A stretch of 58,596 bases of DNA from Brachionus koreanus (taxonomy: Eukaryota; Rotifera; Eurotatoria; Ploima; Brachionidae), in the NCBI GenBank assembly GCA_016987375.1, contig PJRA01000030.1, positions 264,937 to 323,532 on the forward strand, given 5' to 3'. The notes beneath the pieces are model-generated. The model did no database searches and was not told the DNA's origin. It worked only from the letters and a program-made list of their open reading frames with translations. How positions within the stretch are numbered: position 1 is the first letter of the stretch; the number at the start of each line of letters is the position of its first letter. The translations under genes were made by a program, and so were the position numbers. Of the stretch, positions 42,449 to 54,227 are shown piece after piece.

Positions 42449-42498
42449 TTTATTTATTGGAAATATAGTTTAGTTTTAAACCCAGACAGTTTGGAATG
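42449..42498 (+). repeat. Dispersed repeat copy 2 (partner at 222-270)
   Basis: Matches 222-270 in the same orientation (AGTTT, TTTAAACC, AGACA, GGAA, later TTCAGCC). About 210 nt upstream, at 42228-42290, an inverted GGGTTTAAAC core is followed by a CCCCCCTA block, so the two may be ends of one old element. Confidence 0.4.
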
Positions 42499-45400
42499 GA
42501 GCTAAGTCCTTTATTCAGCCGCTTGAGACATGAGGCCAAATACATAAACACATGAATTTTAGTAATTATGGAAATAATAATGAATGTGGTCATTTGACTA
42601 AAATAAAAGTGATAAAAATAAGAGCAAATCTATAAGTAGCCTTGCTGTTCTTTCTATCAATTCCATGAATCAAAGCTAAAACAAAAAATAATTAATTTAC
42701 ATTTATAAAATTTTTTTATTTATGTATTTGTTATATTAGATATAACTACTACTTTTTGAAATTAAAAATCAATGCTAATTTAAATATTTTATTGATTAGC
42801 TAATTCATTTGTTTTAATTAGTAATTGCAACAAAAAAAAATAAGATTTATTCTACAAAATAAATTCAAGAAATGGTTATTAGAAAATATAACTTAGAAAA
42901 TGAGAGCTAAAACGAAAGATTTTATCGTTCGGCCAGTCTCTGGATTTTCCAAAAATTATTAAAAAAAAATAACTATAATTTAAAAAATGTAAGATTAATT
43001 TCTTCCGGAAATTATTGTCCTAAAGTTTTACTAAAGGAAATAAATTTAGATGGGAAGCACTTTTGAAAGAATAAATCAACAAATAAATAATAAAAAACAT
43101 ATATTTACTATTTGTAAGAATAGGACTCAAAATAGGTAATGGAAATTTTACTTATTAGGTCTCTGAACTGTAAAAAGAAACTCAAACAAGAATAAAATAA
43201 TACGACTTAATGAAACCATAGGGTTTATTGATGAACAGCATGGTAAATATTAGAAACAGAATGAATCACTTTGAGTGCACATTTTTTTTGGCTCAAATTG
43301 TTTGAACAAAATTAAGAACAAAGCTAAAAGGCGCACATGTGAGTTATTTAATCGCCAAATATACTAAAACATAAATATTTATCGTGCTGATTGAGCCGAT
43401 AGTGAAGACCCGGTCTTAGATAAATATAATTGAACAAACCTTGAAATTAGTAATTAATAATAAACTAATTAAATCGAATTTGTTTCGGGGTCAAAACAAG
43501 TTATCTAAATCCATATATATTGTTCAAAGCAAATACTAATAAATTCAAGTTTATTGTTCGAATTTATTTTCTTCTTCGACATAAGCTAGCTCTAATTTTT
43601 TTTTTCTAATTACTTTACAATCCAAATTTAAATTACTATTTAAAAAAAATTCTTAAAAACAAGTTTATAGATTTAAGGATTAGTTTTTTTTTTCTAAAAT
43701 ATTTGGTCAAAATAGGTTTTTAACAGAGTCAAAATAGAAATAAATTATTAAAAATCAATATGTAATAAAAAACCACCATGACCGAATGGAATTCAAATCC
43801 CTGTTGAAATATTAATTAAAAATATTTAAAATTGCACAATGACTGAAGTGTTGAAAAGCATGGACAAATTTGATCATAGATATATTTAGAAAATTAAACC
43901 GCTTTGAAATTTAAATCTAATGGCCAAAAATACGAAATAAAAGACATGCAAACTTGATCAGATTACTAGGCTCTTTTTTCGAACAAGTTTTTGATTCAAT
44001 TAATTCGGAATTTAAAATTTTGTAACCTAGAAAAAAAATTTAAACATAACAAAATAAAAAAATAAACCGATAAATAAAATCTAGTACAACTTAAAATTTG
44101 AATATTTTTATTCATATTGTCTGAGAATAAAAAGCGGCAGCTCTTTTTTTTATTTTATTCAAACGACAAATGCTCAATAAAACAGCCATTAAATGGACAT
44201 ATGTGCTCACCTTAAATGAACAATTGAGCCCGAGGCCTAAATCAATAAACAGATAATTTATTAGCAAAGCTTTTAGATTAATCAAAGTTTAAGAAAATAA
44301 AATCAAAGATTAAAATCTTAAGTTATCTTAATAAATGGGCTTTTAAGCCACACGAGCGACCTAATTTGCCGATTGATTTATTCATAAGCTATAATTTTAT
44401 TCCATTAAGAAAATTAAAAATATAAAACTTAATAGGATCCTGCTTGACTAGGACAACCACGTCATATACACTAAACTAACTAATTAGACTAATTGAAATT
44501 TTCCGAATTCTTTCAAATGCATAAAAATCAATTTATTTATATACGCTTAAACTCTGATAACATTGTCACGGTCATCTAAATTTCAACTCAAAAACCACTC
44601 GAAAATTTCAAATAAAGCCAGTTGAAATTAAGTCTTATTTGAATAAATGCTTGCCGGCATTTCTTTACTTCATTTGAACAATTTTAATCTAATTTAAAGC
44701 TTTTAAGTCCAATTCATTTTTTGAGTCATAACTGTCGACCTAGAAAACTTGACTACTCGAATTAGATATTCCGATTGAGTAAAATTTAATATTAGTTGCT
44801 AATAATCAGACAAGATAATTGAAATTTTTTTTTATTCAATTGGAAATAATTGTTTTGGACTGGAAAAGATTTTGAGACAATTTCTGCCAATTAAAAATTT
44901 AAACTTGCTGATTCTTTTAGGCCTGATAAATGAATAAACTGTCAGTGCATTTAATTTTTGTAAACATCTTTTTTCTTAAACTATATAGATTGAAACAATG
45001 CTAAATTGATTTAAATTTTTAGAAAATTTAATGAAACAAATCTACTGTGATAAATTAGAACAAATAGTGAGAGAATAGAATAGGAATGTAGTAAATATTC
45101 AAATAAGTTTGTGTTTTCACTTGAGAAAATATTCAACAAGTAGTTAGAATGAATCTTTTTAGTTGAATATTGTTAAAAAATTAATTATTTAGAAATGAAA
45201 ATGCTACAAAAAGCACATGAACCATCCCAAAATTGAATTTATTTCAAAGGAATATTAAAAAAGATATCAAATAGAATTTATTATTTAGTAATCTAAAATC
45301 ATAGAATTAAAATGAATCTAAAAAAAAATAAGATCACCGTTTGAAAATTTCGTTCCTTTGGTTACTTGAATACCCTATTTTAGCACTTCGAGGTTCGGTT

Positions 45401-45705
45401 TGACCCTGTTTCCACCATACAACCATATAAAATAACCAAAAATTTTGAAAGCTCGCATGAAACTGTATCAGCCGTTTGGGTCTAGAAATACAAAAGTTAT
45501 TAAAATTTAAAGATTTATTTACGAAATCTTTAAAAAATTAATATTTAATCATTTCAGCATTAGATGATTTTTTTTAAAAATTAAAAGGAATCAAAATAAA
45601 CTTTTTGAATTTACTTATTAAATTAAACTTATTAAGCTTATTTAGTTAATTTTGGGTGGTTCATGTCCTCTGCGATGTTTTAACATCCAATATCAAAATA
45701 TTTTA

Positions 45706-45847
45706 ATGTCAATTGAGTGTAAAAAGCGTAGCTCATTAATTTTAAAAGAGCTTTTAGCAATATTGATTCCTGATATGAAGATGTGGGGATCTCATAATGC
45801 AAGATCTATGAGAAAGAAATATGGCTCAGTAATCCATGTAGCAAGAG
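45706..45847 (+). CDS. Coding-like exon of unknown gene
   Basis: From ATG 45706 (or an acceptor at 45645 with the frame open from 45646), a frame encodes a basic peptide containing KELLAILIPDMKMWGSHNA then RSMRKKYGSVIHVAR. It ends at a good donor (AGAG followed by gtaata at 45848). The amino-acid mix is protein-like and unlike A/T translation. The next plausible coding block is at 46450-46563, beyond a hAT MITE, but its phase does not join directly. It may be a decayed or mis-assembled gene. Family not recognised. Confidence 0.33.
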
Positions 45848-46011
45848 GTAATAAATTCTTTAATTTAAATATAAAACTTAGTTTAGGTTAAGTTTTTTTA
45901 AAATAAATATTTATACACTTTTAAAATATTTTTTAAAATTTAAGAATAATTTTTTTTTATTTTAGAGTTTTTAATTACCAAACAGGTATATGTGAGTAAT
46001 TCAGATTTTTT

Positions 46012-46447
46012 TAGTGTTGGTGTCCGTGCAAGCGGACAGTAAACGGGCCAAAATTTTTCAGAACAATGACCGTGACCGTATTAAACGGACAGTTTATTAC
46101 GGACCGACTCTGGCCCGTTTATTTTAGCGGGCTATTTTTTTGGCCCGTTTAGTGACCGTTTAAANNNNNNNNNNNNNNNNNNNNNNNNNNNNNNNNNNNN
46201 NNNNNNNNNNNNNNNNNNNNNNNNNNNNNNNNNNNNNNNNNNNNNNNNNNNNNNNNNNNNNNNNNNNNNNNNNNNNNNNNNNNNNNNNNNNNNNNNNNNC
46301 AAAATTTTGACGGTTTCTAAGACCGCCCGTTTAAATTTAAACGGTTATTATACGGGCTAAAAACTAGCCCGCTATAATAAACGGGCCAACAACCGCGAGT
46401 AACCGCCCGTCTATTGGACCGGTTAGCTCTGTCCTCATCCAACACTA
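46012..46447. mobile_element. hAT-type MITE, copy 1 (contains assembly gap)
   Basis: Termini are TAGTGTTGG (46012-46020) and its inverse CCAACACTA (46439-46447). The perfect 8-bp target duplication is GATTTTTT (46004-46011 and 46448-46455). An 8-bp duplication with TAGTG-type ends is the hAT superfamily signature. The interior is GC-rich with many ACGGGCC, GGCCCGTTTA and GACCGTTTA motifs in both orientations near the ends, as expected for subterminal transposase sites. No transposase ORF is present. A 135-N gap lies in the middle. The ends match the element at 52925-53756. Confidence 0.93.
46165..46299. other. Assembly gap (135 N) inside the MITE
   Basis: A run of 135 N in the middle of the hAT-type MITE, probably caused by the inverted, repetitive GC-rich arms. 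True size unknown. Confidence 1.
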
Positions 46448-46449
46448 GA

Positions 46450-46563
46450 TTTTTTGTTGGTTACCCGCGAGATGTGTACAAAAGGGAGAAATTTTTTGAA
46501 AAAAATCTGATTAGAGTTGCCATGTCTCCATTCGGATTCCTCAAGTACATTGTCAGTTTCTAG
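46450..46563 (+). other. Coding-like stretch at the right flank of MITE copy 1
   Basis: 37 codons are open from the target duplication to TAG at 46561-46563, reading FFVGYPRDVYKREKFFEKN, then LIRVAMSPFGFLKYIVSF. This is strikingly protein-like. It begins where the MITE ends, suggesting that the element landed at the edge of, or within, an exon. In the pre-insertion sequence an AG at 46003-46004 could be its acceptor, but the phase does not match the exon ending at 45847. Confidence 0.3.
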
Positions 46564-48022
46564 TAGAGAAAACTAAATTTTTTTCGAAAGATTTTTTTGG
46601 GTTTTATTTTATTCTATTCCATATATATATATTTGTATTGTTTTAAAAAATACTAATTTAATTTGCTAAATAATTAATAAATTAATTGAACAAAAAAAAT
46701 ATTATTGACTTTTTTCGATTTTTTTCCAAAATATTTTTCGAAAAATTTATAAATTTAAATTCGAAAAGATTATGAGATATTTACCCGTAATATTCTTATT
46801 TTCATTTTCAAAAATTTTTCGAAAATTTTAACCAATTTTTAGGTCCAAATTTCGAATTAAAAATTTGATATTTTATCGTCAAATTTTCGTCTATTTTTTC
46901 AATTGGGCAAGAATACCATATTTGATCAAATAAATCAAAGTGTTTCTTGTATTCGAAAAGAATTTTAGTCTAAAAAAGTGACTCAAACAAAAGAAATTTA
47001 TCCATTTTTTTCTTCTATTGGAAACAAGAAAATATATGTTTTACATGGCAAACGAATGGTGAATTGTCTTTTAAATGAGTAACATTTTTTGAGAAAAACA
47101 ACTCAAATAAAGGGAAATTTTTGACTCAAATACTAGCAGGTTTCTTCTATTTGATGAAATACGGTATTTTTCAAAAAATTTTCAAAAATCATTATTTTTT
47201 AAGAAAAGTTTAATAAAATTTAAAATTTTTAACAAAATTTATTTAATCTTTAGTAAAAATATTTGATAAATTAAATGATGTCCTGGCTGTATGAAATCTT
47301 AATTGATAATATAGTCATAAGCTTTTCTATTAAATGAACAAAAAGCAATTTTTTTAAAAAAATTTTTTATAAATTACTTCTCTAGCTTTTTGAGCTTTGA
47401 ATCAATTAATTCAATGAAAAAATAACAATTAAGATATCTTTAGAGAAATGGCAGTACTTTAAAGAAATTACCGAAATTTTAGATTGATGTGAGCTGTTAT
47501 CAAAGAAATTTTCGTTGGCTTTTTTACTGAAAATATGAGAATTTTGGTCATAAAATAGCAATTCATTTTTATATTTCGAAATTTATGTTTGTATAAATTT
47601 CAAAAGTGTAAAAAATCAATTTTTTCGTATTATAACACCACTCTAGTAAGTATTTATTCAACTTTTTTTAAATTTTCAAAATATTTTGTTTCATATTTTT
47701 CGCCGTAAATCCATACAGAGAAACCATGCTTTTAAATAATACATATAAAAAATTAAAAAAAAGCACATAATTAAATTAATAATCATTAATTTCAAATTTT
47801 TAGTTCCGCATTAAAAATTTAATTTTTTATTTATTTAGTAAAAAATAAAATAAAAAATTTTTTAAAATAATTTCTTAAACTCAATTTTTAATCCTAAATC
47901 TTATTTTCAAAAGTAAATGGTTTTTCACGTCTTTAAAATTGAATCGTATGTAGATGTGGTGAAATTTCAACCAAAATTTCACTTAAAAGTAAAAAATTTG
48001 ATAATATTTGTTGCAGTGATCG

Positions 48023-48190
48023 AAAATTTGTTCTGCAAATGGACCAAAGTGAAACAACTGTTGTTTAACATACTGCGGGAGTCTGAAAAATCTATTTTAT
48101 TTTCAGTCTGCGATTTATTTTCAATAACCCTATTATTATATTGAGTGAAATTTTGCTCCCGCACTTTGTTACATCTGCAGAACAAATTTT
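48023..48190. repeat. Foldback (inverted) repeat
   Basis: The left arm AAAATTTGTTCTGCA...ACCAAAGTG (48023-48050) is inverted in the right arm (about 48161-48190). A second matched block, GCGGGAG, is separated from the first only in the left arm by about 24 nt that are themselves palindromic (AAACAAC/GTTGTTT). Both strands have small open frames here because of the symmetry. It may be an old MITE or a hairpin RNA; no target duplication was found. Confidence 0.5.
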
Positions 48191-48913
48191 TGAGAACTTT
48201 TTGTTTTTTAAATAGTTGCAAGTTGGTGAAAGCAATCATGGTATTCTTTTCACTAATATTAATTAGCAAATGAACTTTTGAAGATAAATGCTTAATGTTT
48301 TTAATTGAATTGAAAATTAAATCAAAATTTTAATGATAAATTAATTGGATTTTTTCAAATCCGATTTTTAATTTTTATAATTGCTAACAAAAAATAATTG
48401 TTAGCTCAAATATTTCTAAATTAACACTCGATTAAAGAGTAAATTTGTTGCAGATAAAAAATTAATAATAAATAATTAAAAAATATTTGTATAATATTAA
48501 GAATATCGGCAAAATTTTAATAATTTTTTATTAAAAATACACAAAGAATTTAAAATAAATAGTTGATTCCAAAAGCGCACCAATGCCAATTTAAATGATA
48601 AATTTGATTGTAAATAAGTAAATATGTACAAAAGACCGATATAAAACCTTTATTCCAAATCGCATAAAACCATTTGGGAATAAATATTTTAAATACCACA
48701 TTTAGATAAAAACGATGAGCAAAGCACACAAAATTGTCAAAATTTATTTAAACATGTTGAACTATTTTCTTTATAAGTTATACAAAAGAAAAAAAAAATT
48801 AACTTTAATTTTTCCAACAAAATAAACAGCTACAAATTCAAATCCAAAGCATGCACAATAAAATGTTTAACTCACATACACAACATTTAGATTCGGTCTG
48901 AATTTGAAGCCGT

Positions 48914-49606
48914 TTATTTATGTGCTGAAAATAATACTTTTCTTTTGTCTGAGCCATCAAGCTCATTTATGTACTCATGAATACCATATTCCTTCGAGAC
49001 TATAAGCAAATATTCTGAATGATCGTCATTAGTGTAGTTATAATGTGATCCAACATTAACAATCTTTATAAATTTACTTAATTTATTTCGATTGAAATTA
49101 GGCAATATGAGCCAAAAGATTACTTGTTCAAACTTCCATCCATCTGACATTGTTGACATCATTTGAGTTATTTCTGTTTCTTTGAATTGAATCACGCGAT
49201 AAACTCGTTTAACATTTTGCTGTGTGGACTTTTTATCGTCCCTTTCCTTGATTCTCTCCTTGACCAAATTGATCAACTCTTGAATATTGTAGAACTCGGC
49301 CTCTTCTAGAACACCTTCTTCAACAAGGTTTTTTTCTATGACTAATTTACCATGTCTCAAATAGTTAAGAATAGGTGGAAAATATTGTGGGTCGCGATCG
49401 ATCAAATAAGCACCTGTTTCATCTTTATCAGTCATTAAACTCACTGACGGATCGTCCTGAAGGAGCTTGTAGAAGAAAGAATGAGCATTTTTGCACAATG
49501 TGGTCTTGGTAGTGACAAAATATTGGCCACCTATGTTCAAACGGACCCATTCGGTCTTCATCTTGCCATTTGTGCTCCCATTAATTCCGTTCGCTAGACC
49601 TTCCAT
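48914..49606 (-). CDS. KCTD2/5/17-type BTB (T1) domain protein, cullin-3 adaptor family
   Basis: Exons on the minus strand: 49124-49606 and 48914-49063, giving 210 aa from ATG 49606. The T1/BTB domain starts [19 protein letters not shown] and continues with the near-invariant [27 protein letters not shown] and [13 protein letters not shown] blocks. After it come the KHVYRV-like segment and [11 protein letters not shown], then [10 protein letters not shown] and [10 protein letters not shown], as in KCTD5. These proteins form ring oligomers and recruit substrates to Cul3 ubiquitin ligase, from family knowledge. The 60-nt intron 49064-49123 (gtaatc...tttataaag) is a multiple of three with no stop, so its retention inserts 20 residues. 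An upstream acceptor (AG 49660-49661) starts a leader exon; another 5' exon is possible. Confidence 0.93.
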   Translation of the reverse strand: MEGLANGINGSTNGKMKTEWVRLNIGGQYFVTTKTTLCKNAHSFFYKLLQDDPSVSLMTDKDETGAYLIDRDPQYFPPILNYLRHGKLVIEKNLVEEGVLEEAEFYNIQELINLVKERIKERDDKKSTQQNVKRVYRVIQFKETEITQMMSTMSDGWKFEQVIFWLILPNFNRNKLSKFIKIVNVGSHYNYTNDDHSEYLLIVSKEYGIHEYINELDGSDKRKVLFSAHK

Positions 49607-49659
49607 TTGACTCTGGTCTTCTTGGTTTAATTGAATCAAATCAATTTGCTCTAAATTCA

Positions 49660-52600
49660 CTGGAAAAAAAATGAAATTTTTAAAACTAACAGTTGGCTTT
49701 TATGTATGTATTTATAAAATTTAAAAATTTATAGATGCAAATATTATGCTTTGTGGCTGAAAACTAGATTGCAAAAAAATATATAATATATTTTAAATAA
49801 ATATTTGTCTTTTTTTGCTTTATATCCTGTAGATTGATTTGAGTTATTTTTTTCAACTATTTAGTACATTGAAATTTAAAATAAATTTTTTATGCTTTTC
49901 TTGCTGTATTTTTTTATATTAAGTAATTTTTTTTTTTTAGTAAAATCGATTTTATGGTGTAAATTTTTAATAAGGCTGATTTAGAATATTTCGTTGACAA
50001 AATTTCTATATTACTGTAACAAATATTCAAATTTTGTTGTCACTTATTTATATTTTTTTTGACTAAAAAATAAAGGAAACTAATATTGCTTTTAAATTAA
50101 AATAAATCGAACCAAATTCGATAGATAGCGTTCGAGCAGCTCTAATTCGAACAAGCTAATTTTACGCCAAGAATAAATTAAGAATATTGCGTTTTAAATG
50201 AAAATTATTTAAGCTAGCTAGAGAAATAATCACTTAATTAAAATATAAAATTCTTAAAATTTCTTTCAAATTTAAAAATTTAGTAACAGTAGAAATATTT
50301 ACTAATGCCAAAAAAAAATTATATTAAGGATGTAAATAATGATAAAAACATTAATGATTTCAGCTTAAATGTTGAAAAATGAATTTTCTACTTCCTGATT
50401 TAGTTTTTTTAATCTTGCTGAACAAAAGTAGATTTTATAAAAATAAGAGGCATACTAGAAGAAAATTGAATATCAGTTTTTCTTTCTAAATGATAGAATG
50501 TTATTAAAGATTATTTTATCTTTATCTTAAAGAAATAAAATAGATAAATCGATAAAATTTTATTCTTAAATACTTATTACTTAGTTTTTTAAAGTTTGAC
50601 TATTTAATTTATTGAAATTTGAAGGTAAAAAAACAAAATTTTATGCTTTTTCATTTCATCCAGAAATTAAATTGCTTCGGAATATTTATTATAAAAAATT
50701 GAAATAATAAACATAAAAATAAAACTGTTCTTGTTCTTGATGTGATGATATGAATAATTTAATTGCATGAAAACTAACATCATCTGTTTGAGCTCAATCG
50801 TCATTAAGATATACGGCTCATATAAGCAACACCAAAGCAATCCAAGATAAAATTTAATAATATTGAAAGCATATGAAAATTGGAGAAAAAGCTTATTTTA
50901 TAATGTACACGATAAATCAATCTGTTGTGCAAAAATAAATTCTAATAATCTAAACTGATTATTCTCTTTTAAATTGACTCATGATACCATCATAATCGAA
51001 TTAAATAGAAAAAAAAAGTTTTATTTCATTTCAAATATGAATTTGATTGATAGAACGGATTATTAAAATTAAAAAATGTAATAAATTATTCCATAAAAAA
51101 GATAAGTAGTATAAAGATTTGAGAAAATAAGAACAAAATAATTTATTGAATAAATAATTTGCTAAAAATAATAAAACTGTACATCATTCAAATTGAATAT
51201 TTTAAGACTAATTTTTAAAAAGAGATAAATTAAATAAAGTTTGATTATTCAAAGCTTAAATCTGACCAAATTTAATTAATCACTATATAGATTTATGGAT
51301 TTATTTTCACATAAATTCTAAAGAATATTCAATAAATAAATTAAAAATAAATTAAATTTTTGGTTGCTGGTTGATTGTATGTTAGTAAATTCTAGCATGC
51401 TTTATATTTTATGCATAAAAAAGCCTTGGGTTTTAATAAAAATTGACATGAAAAAACAAAATTTCTATTTTACTGTTTAAAATAAACTTTAAGTTCATTA
51501 GAATGAATAGACTTTTATTAATTTTTCAAAAGAAAAAAATGATTACAATTCATTAAGCTGAAATTTTTGGTTATCTGGCATAAAATAAAATTTTTTTATT
51601 TTCTATTGTGAAATTAATACTATAGGATTAAAGCTTCTATAGAAGATTATTTTATCTTTTTTTTTTTAATTAGCCTAATACTTTGAAAACTTTCAATAAT
51701 TAAAAATCAATAGAAATTTCAAAAATGCCGATTATACTTTTATTTATCCAATATTAAAAATAAAAATAAAAACAAGGGTGAATAAAATTTTTTTTAAAAA
51801 AACAGCAAAGATTATATGAATTGACTCGATTGTTTTTGTACTTTAAAATATAAGCGAAATAACCTGATAAACAGACAAATTAATATAACTTTGATCGAAC
51901 TAACAATTTCACTCAAAATTATTGCTCTAATCCCTATATTGTTGCAGTATCACAGTTTTTTTTTTTTTTTACCATTTCAGCTCATATTAAATTTAATTTT
52001 AAATTTAAAATTATAAAAAATAACACGAAAGAATGAATTTATCTATTGTTTAAATTAGACTATTCCTAAATAATTTTAAAATTTTAAATTTAAAAATTTA
52101 TTTTTCGTGAATATTTTTTTGTTTTTTTTTTTAAATAATTTTAATTTTAGAAATTTTTTATCATTAACAAAAACAATGAAAAATTTATCCTAATAAAAGT
52201 GATGATAAGCAAAAAATATACCTTTTTTGCTAGTAAAATTTTAATTTTAAAAAATTCTAACTAATAAATCAATTTTTTTTTAAAATTGACATGCATTAAA
52301 ATGAAGAATAAAAAAGGATAAATAGATTTATAGAAAAGACTCTATTATTTTGTTTATTTTTATAATTAAAATATTTTTCATATTTTTTCAGATTCATTGT
52401 TATTGTTATTTTATTGTTAATTTTTTTTATATATTCTATATATTTTATCGTATTTTAATCTAAATAGAATGCTAAATGCTGGCTTCAGATGAAAACTACC
52501 GTAAAATTCATCGAATTTTTTCTAAAATTAATATCTTTCGTTTGAGTTTTATGTTCTTTTGTCTACAATATTCACAATAATTTTCCATTAGATTATAGAA

Positions 52601-52914
52601 CAAAATGAATTTTAGTTTTTATTAGTAAATTTCTTTATTTTTTTAGAAATAAAAGCTTGCAACAAATTCTCATGATAAAATATTTTAAAAAATTTTTTTT
52701 TTATCTTCTTTCTTAAAAATGTATTAAAACTATAGTTTTCTCTTTTATAACGGGTCTAGAAAAAAAATGGCACAAAAGTTAAGTTTAATTTTCTATAAAA
52801 GTGGACAGGACCTTTCCCAATTTTTTTTTCAAAATTTTAAATAAAACTGATCCTAGCTTTAAAATAAAAAAATTATTTCAAAAAGTTGAATCTTCGATAA
52901 GTTGTTAGCAAAAA
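49660..52914. other. 3.2-kb AT-rich intergenic region
   Basis: It lies upstream of the minus-strand KCTD gene and ends at the small ORF split by the second MITE. It is dominated by A/T runs. I see no gene, RNA gene or clear repeat in it. Confidence 0.5.
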
Positions 52915-53940
52915 ATGTACAAAATAGTGTTGGGGGCCGGCCAAGAGGCCACTTGTCCTGCCAAATCACGGCCGGTCGATTAAACGGTCAAAGACTGTGG
53001 ATGGCCGGCGAAGCAGCGGCCAACAAAAAAACCGACCGAGAAATGGCCGGCCAAAATAAAAACCGGCCGTTTAGTGGCCGGCCAACAAAAAGGCCGTTAA
53101 ACGGTCAACCGTGTGCAGACCGGCCGGCCACCACACGATCCAATTTAGTTAGATGTTTAAAAAATTTATAGGCATTAAGATTTAAAATTTTTTTATCTTA
53201 TATTTTATTTTAGGTAATTTTTGATAATAATGTTTTACATATTTTTTAAAAATCTTTTATTTATAAATAATTTAGACATTTAATAACCAAATTTTTTTAT
53301 TTTATCAAAGTTTGAAATTAAATCTATTAATAGTATAAATTGAATAAATTTTTAATTCGAATTTTTGATTTTTTATGATAAAAAAGGCTTTAATATATTA
53401 AAAAATAAACTTCAAGAGATAAATGATGAACTTTAAATAAGTTATGAAAATCTAATAAACTAATAGTTTATTCTTAAAACAAAATTTGAAACCAAGCTTA
53501 GAAAATAAAATCAAATTTAATAAAATTTTTTTTAAATTTTAGATTATGAAAAATATAAATAAGAAAATAATCTCCTTTTTTTTAAAAACTATACAGCAAA
53601 GTTTTCTGTTGGCCGGCCACCGTACGGCCGGTCCGTCACTTGGCCAGCCACCACACGGCCGTTACTTTTAAAGACGGCTCAGATACGGTCGGTCAATTTA
53701 CGGACGGTCTAAAATCCGGCCGTAGGCCGGCCAAAGTTGACCGTTACCCAACACTAGTACAAAAGCATCGATAAAGATTTGTACAACTTTGGAAAAAGTA
53801 ACCAAAATTTGCCAAAAGTTGAAGTTTTTAGGCGATTCACTGGTCTTGGATACAGAAAACGTTCTGTTTATCGTTGGCTAGATATTATAGAAATAGATAA
53901 AACTTTCAAGAGAAAAAAGGATTATGAAAAATATCTGTAA
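52915..53940 (+). pseudogene. Small ORF split after codon 3 by a hAT-type MITE
   Basis: An ATG (52915-52917) sits 6 nt after an acceptor-like AG (52907-52908). The MITE at 52925-53756 follows, with target duplication GTACAAAA (52917-52924 and 53757-53764). If the element and one duplication copy are ignored, the frame continues without a break to TAA at 53938-53940, for 61 codons. The product is basic, with FRRFTGLGYRKRSVYRWLD, a helix-turn-helix-like stretch seen in transposase N-termini. A GT-type donor within the last codons (CT/gtaaaa) and a later acceptor could extend it. Either a host gene or an older transposon was hit; the family is not identified. Confidence 0.5.
52925..53756. mobile_element. 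hAT-type MITE, copy 2
   Basis: The 832-bp element has TAGTGTTGGG (52925-52934) and inverse CCCAACACTA (53747-53756) ends. A perfect 8-bp target duplication GTACAAAA flanks it. The terminal 150-240 bp on each side are packed with GGCCGGCC, CGGCCG and TAAACGGTC motifs in a sharply GC-rich context, while the middle (about 53165-53600) is A/T-rich. There is no transposase; the open frame across its left arm is a by-product of the GC-rich repeats. It shares TIRs and the TTTAAACGG-type subterminal word with copy 1 but differs in most of the interior. Confidence 0.94.
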
Positions 53941-54227
53941 AAAGGTAATTTTTGATAATAAAATAGTGACGAAACTAATGGTGGCCAATTTCCTTGTTTG
54001 AATTCATTTTCAGAAAAAAATATCAAAGCAATATCTGGTAAAAATCCAACTATTTAAATACATTTAATTCAATTTTAAAAATTAAAACTAAGAAAAACTT
54101 AATTAGCTGTTACTTGGAATAAATTTTTTTTTCTAAAAATCATCCATTTTTGACTATATTTGATTTTTATTAACCAGAAATAACATTCTATTACGTTAAA
54201 TTTGGTCAAAAAATAATATAACAATTA

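Larger units (their letters stand above)
33779..48913. other. 15-kb gene desert upstream of teneurin and downstream of KCTD
   Basis: No gene can be supported across most of this interval, which is unusual beside the 0.5-3.5 kb spacers elsewhere. It lies 5' of the minus-strand teneurin and 3' of the minus-strand KCTD gene. Composition is less homopolymeric between about 35 and 45 kb. Listed separately are a diverged direct repeat (34538/35609), a CAA microsatellite, a motif-rich block (39050-39400), a repeat copy, a hAT MITE with coding-like flanks and a foldback repeat. Long-range regulation of teneurin or an unannotated non-coding RNA are plausible but unproven. Confidence 0.5.

Noticed and set aside
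52902..53171. Open frame of 89 codons rich in Gly/Arg/Pro across the left arm of MITE copy 2
   Set aside because: It spans a transposon terminus and consists of translated GGCCGGCC-type repeats; GC-rich sequence lacks stops by composition.
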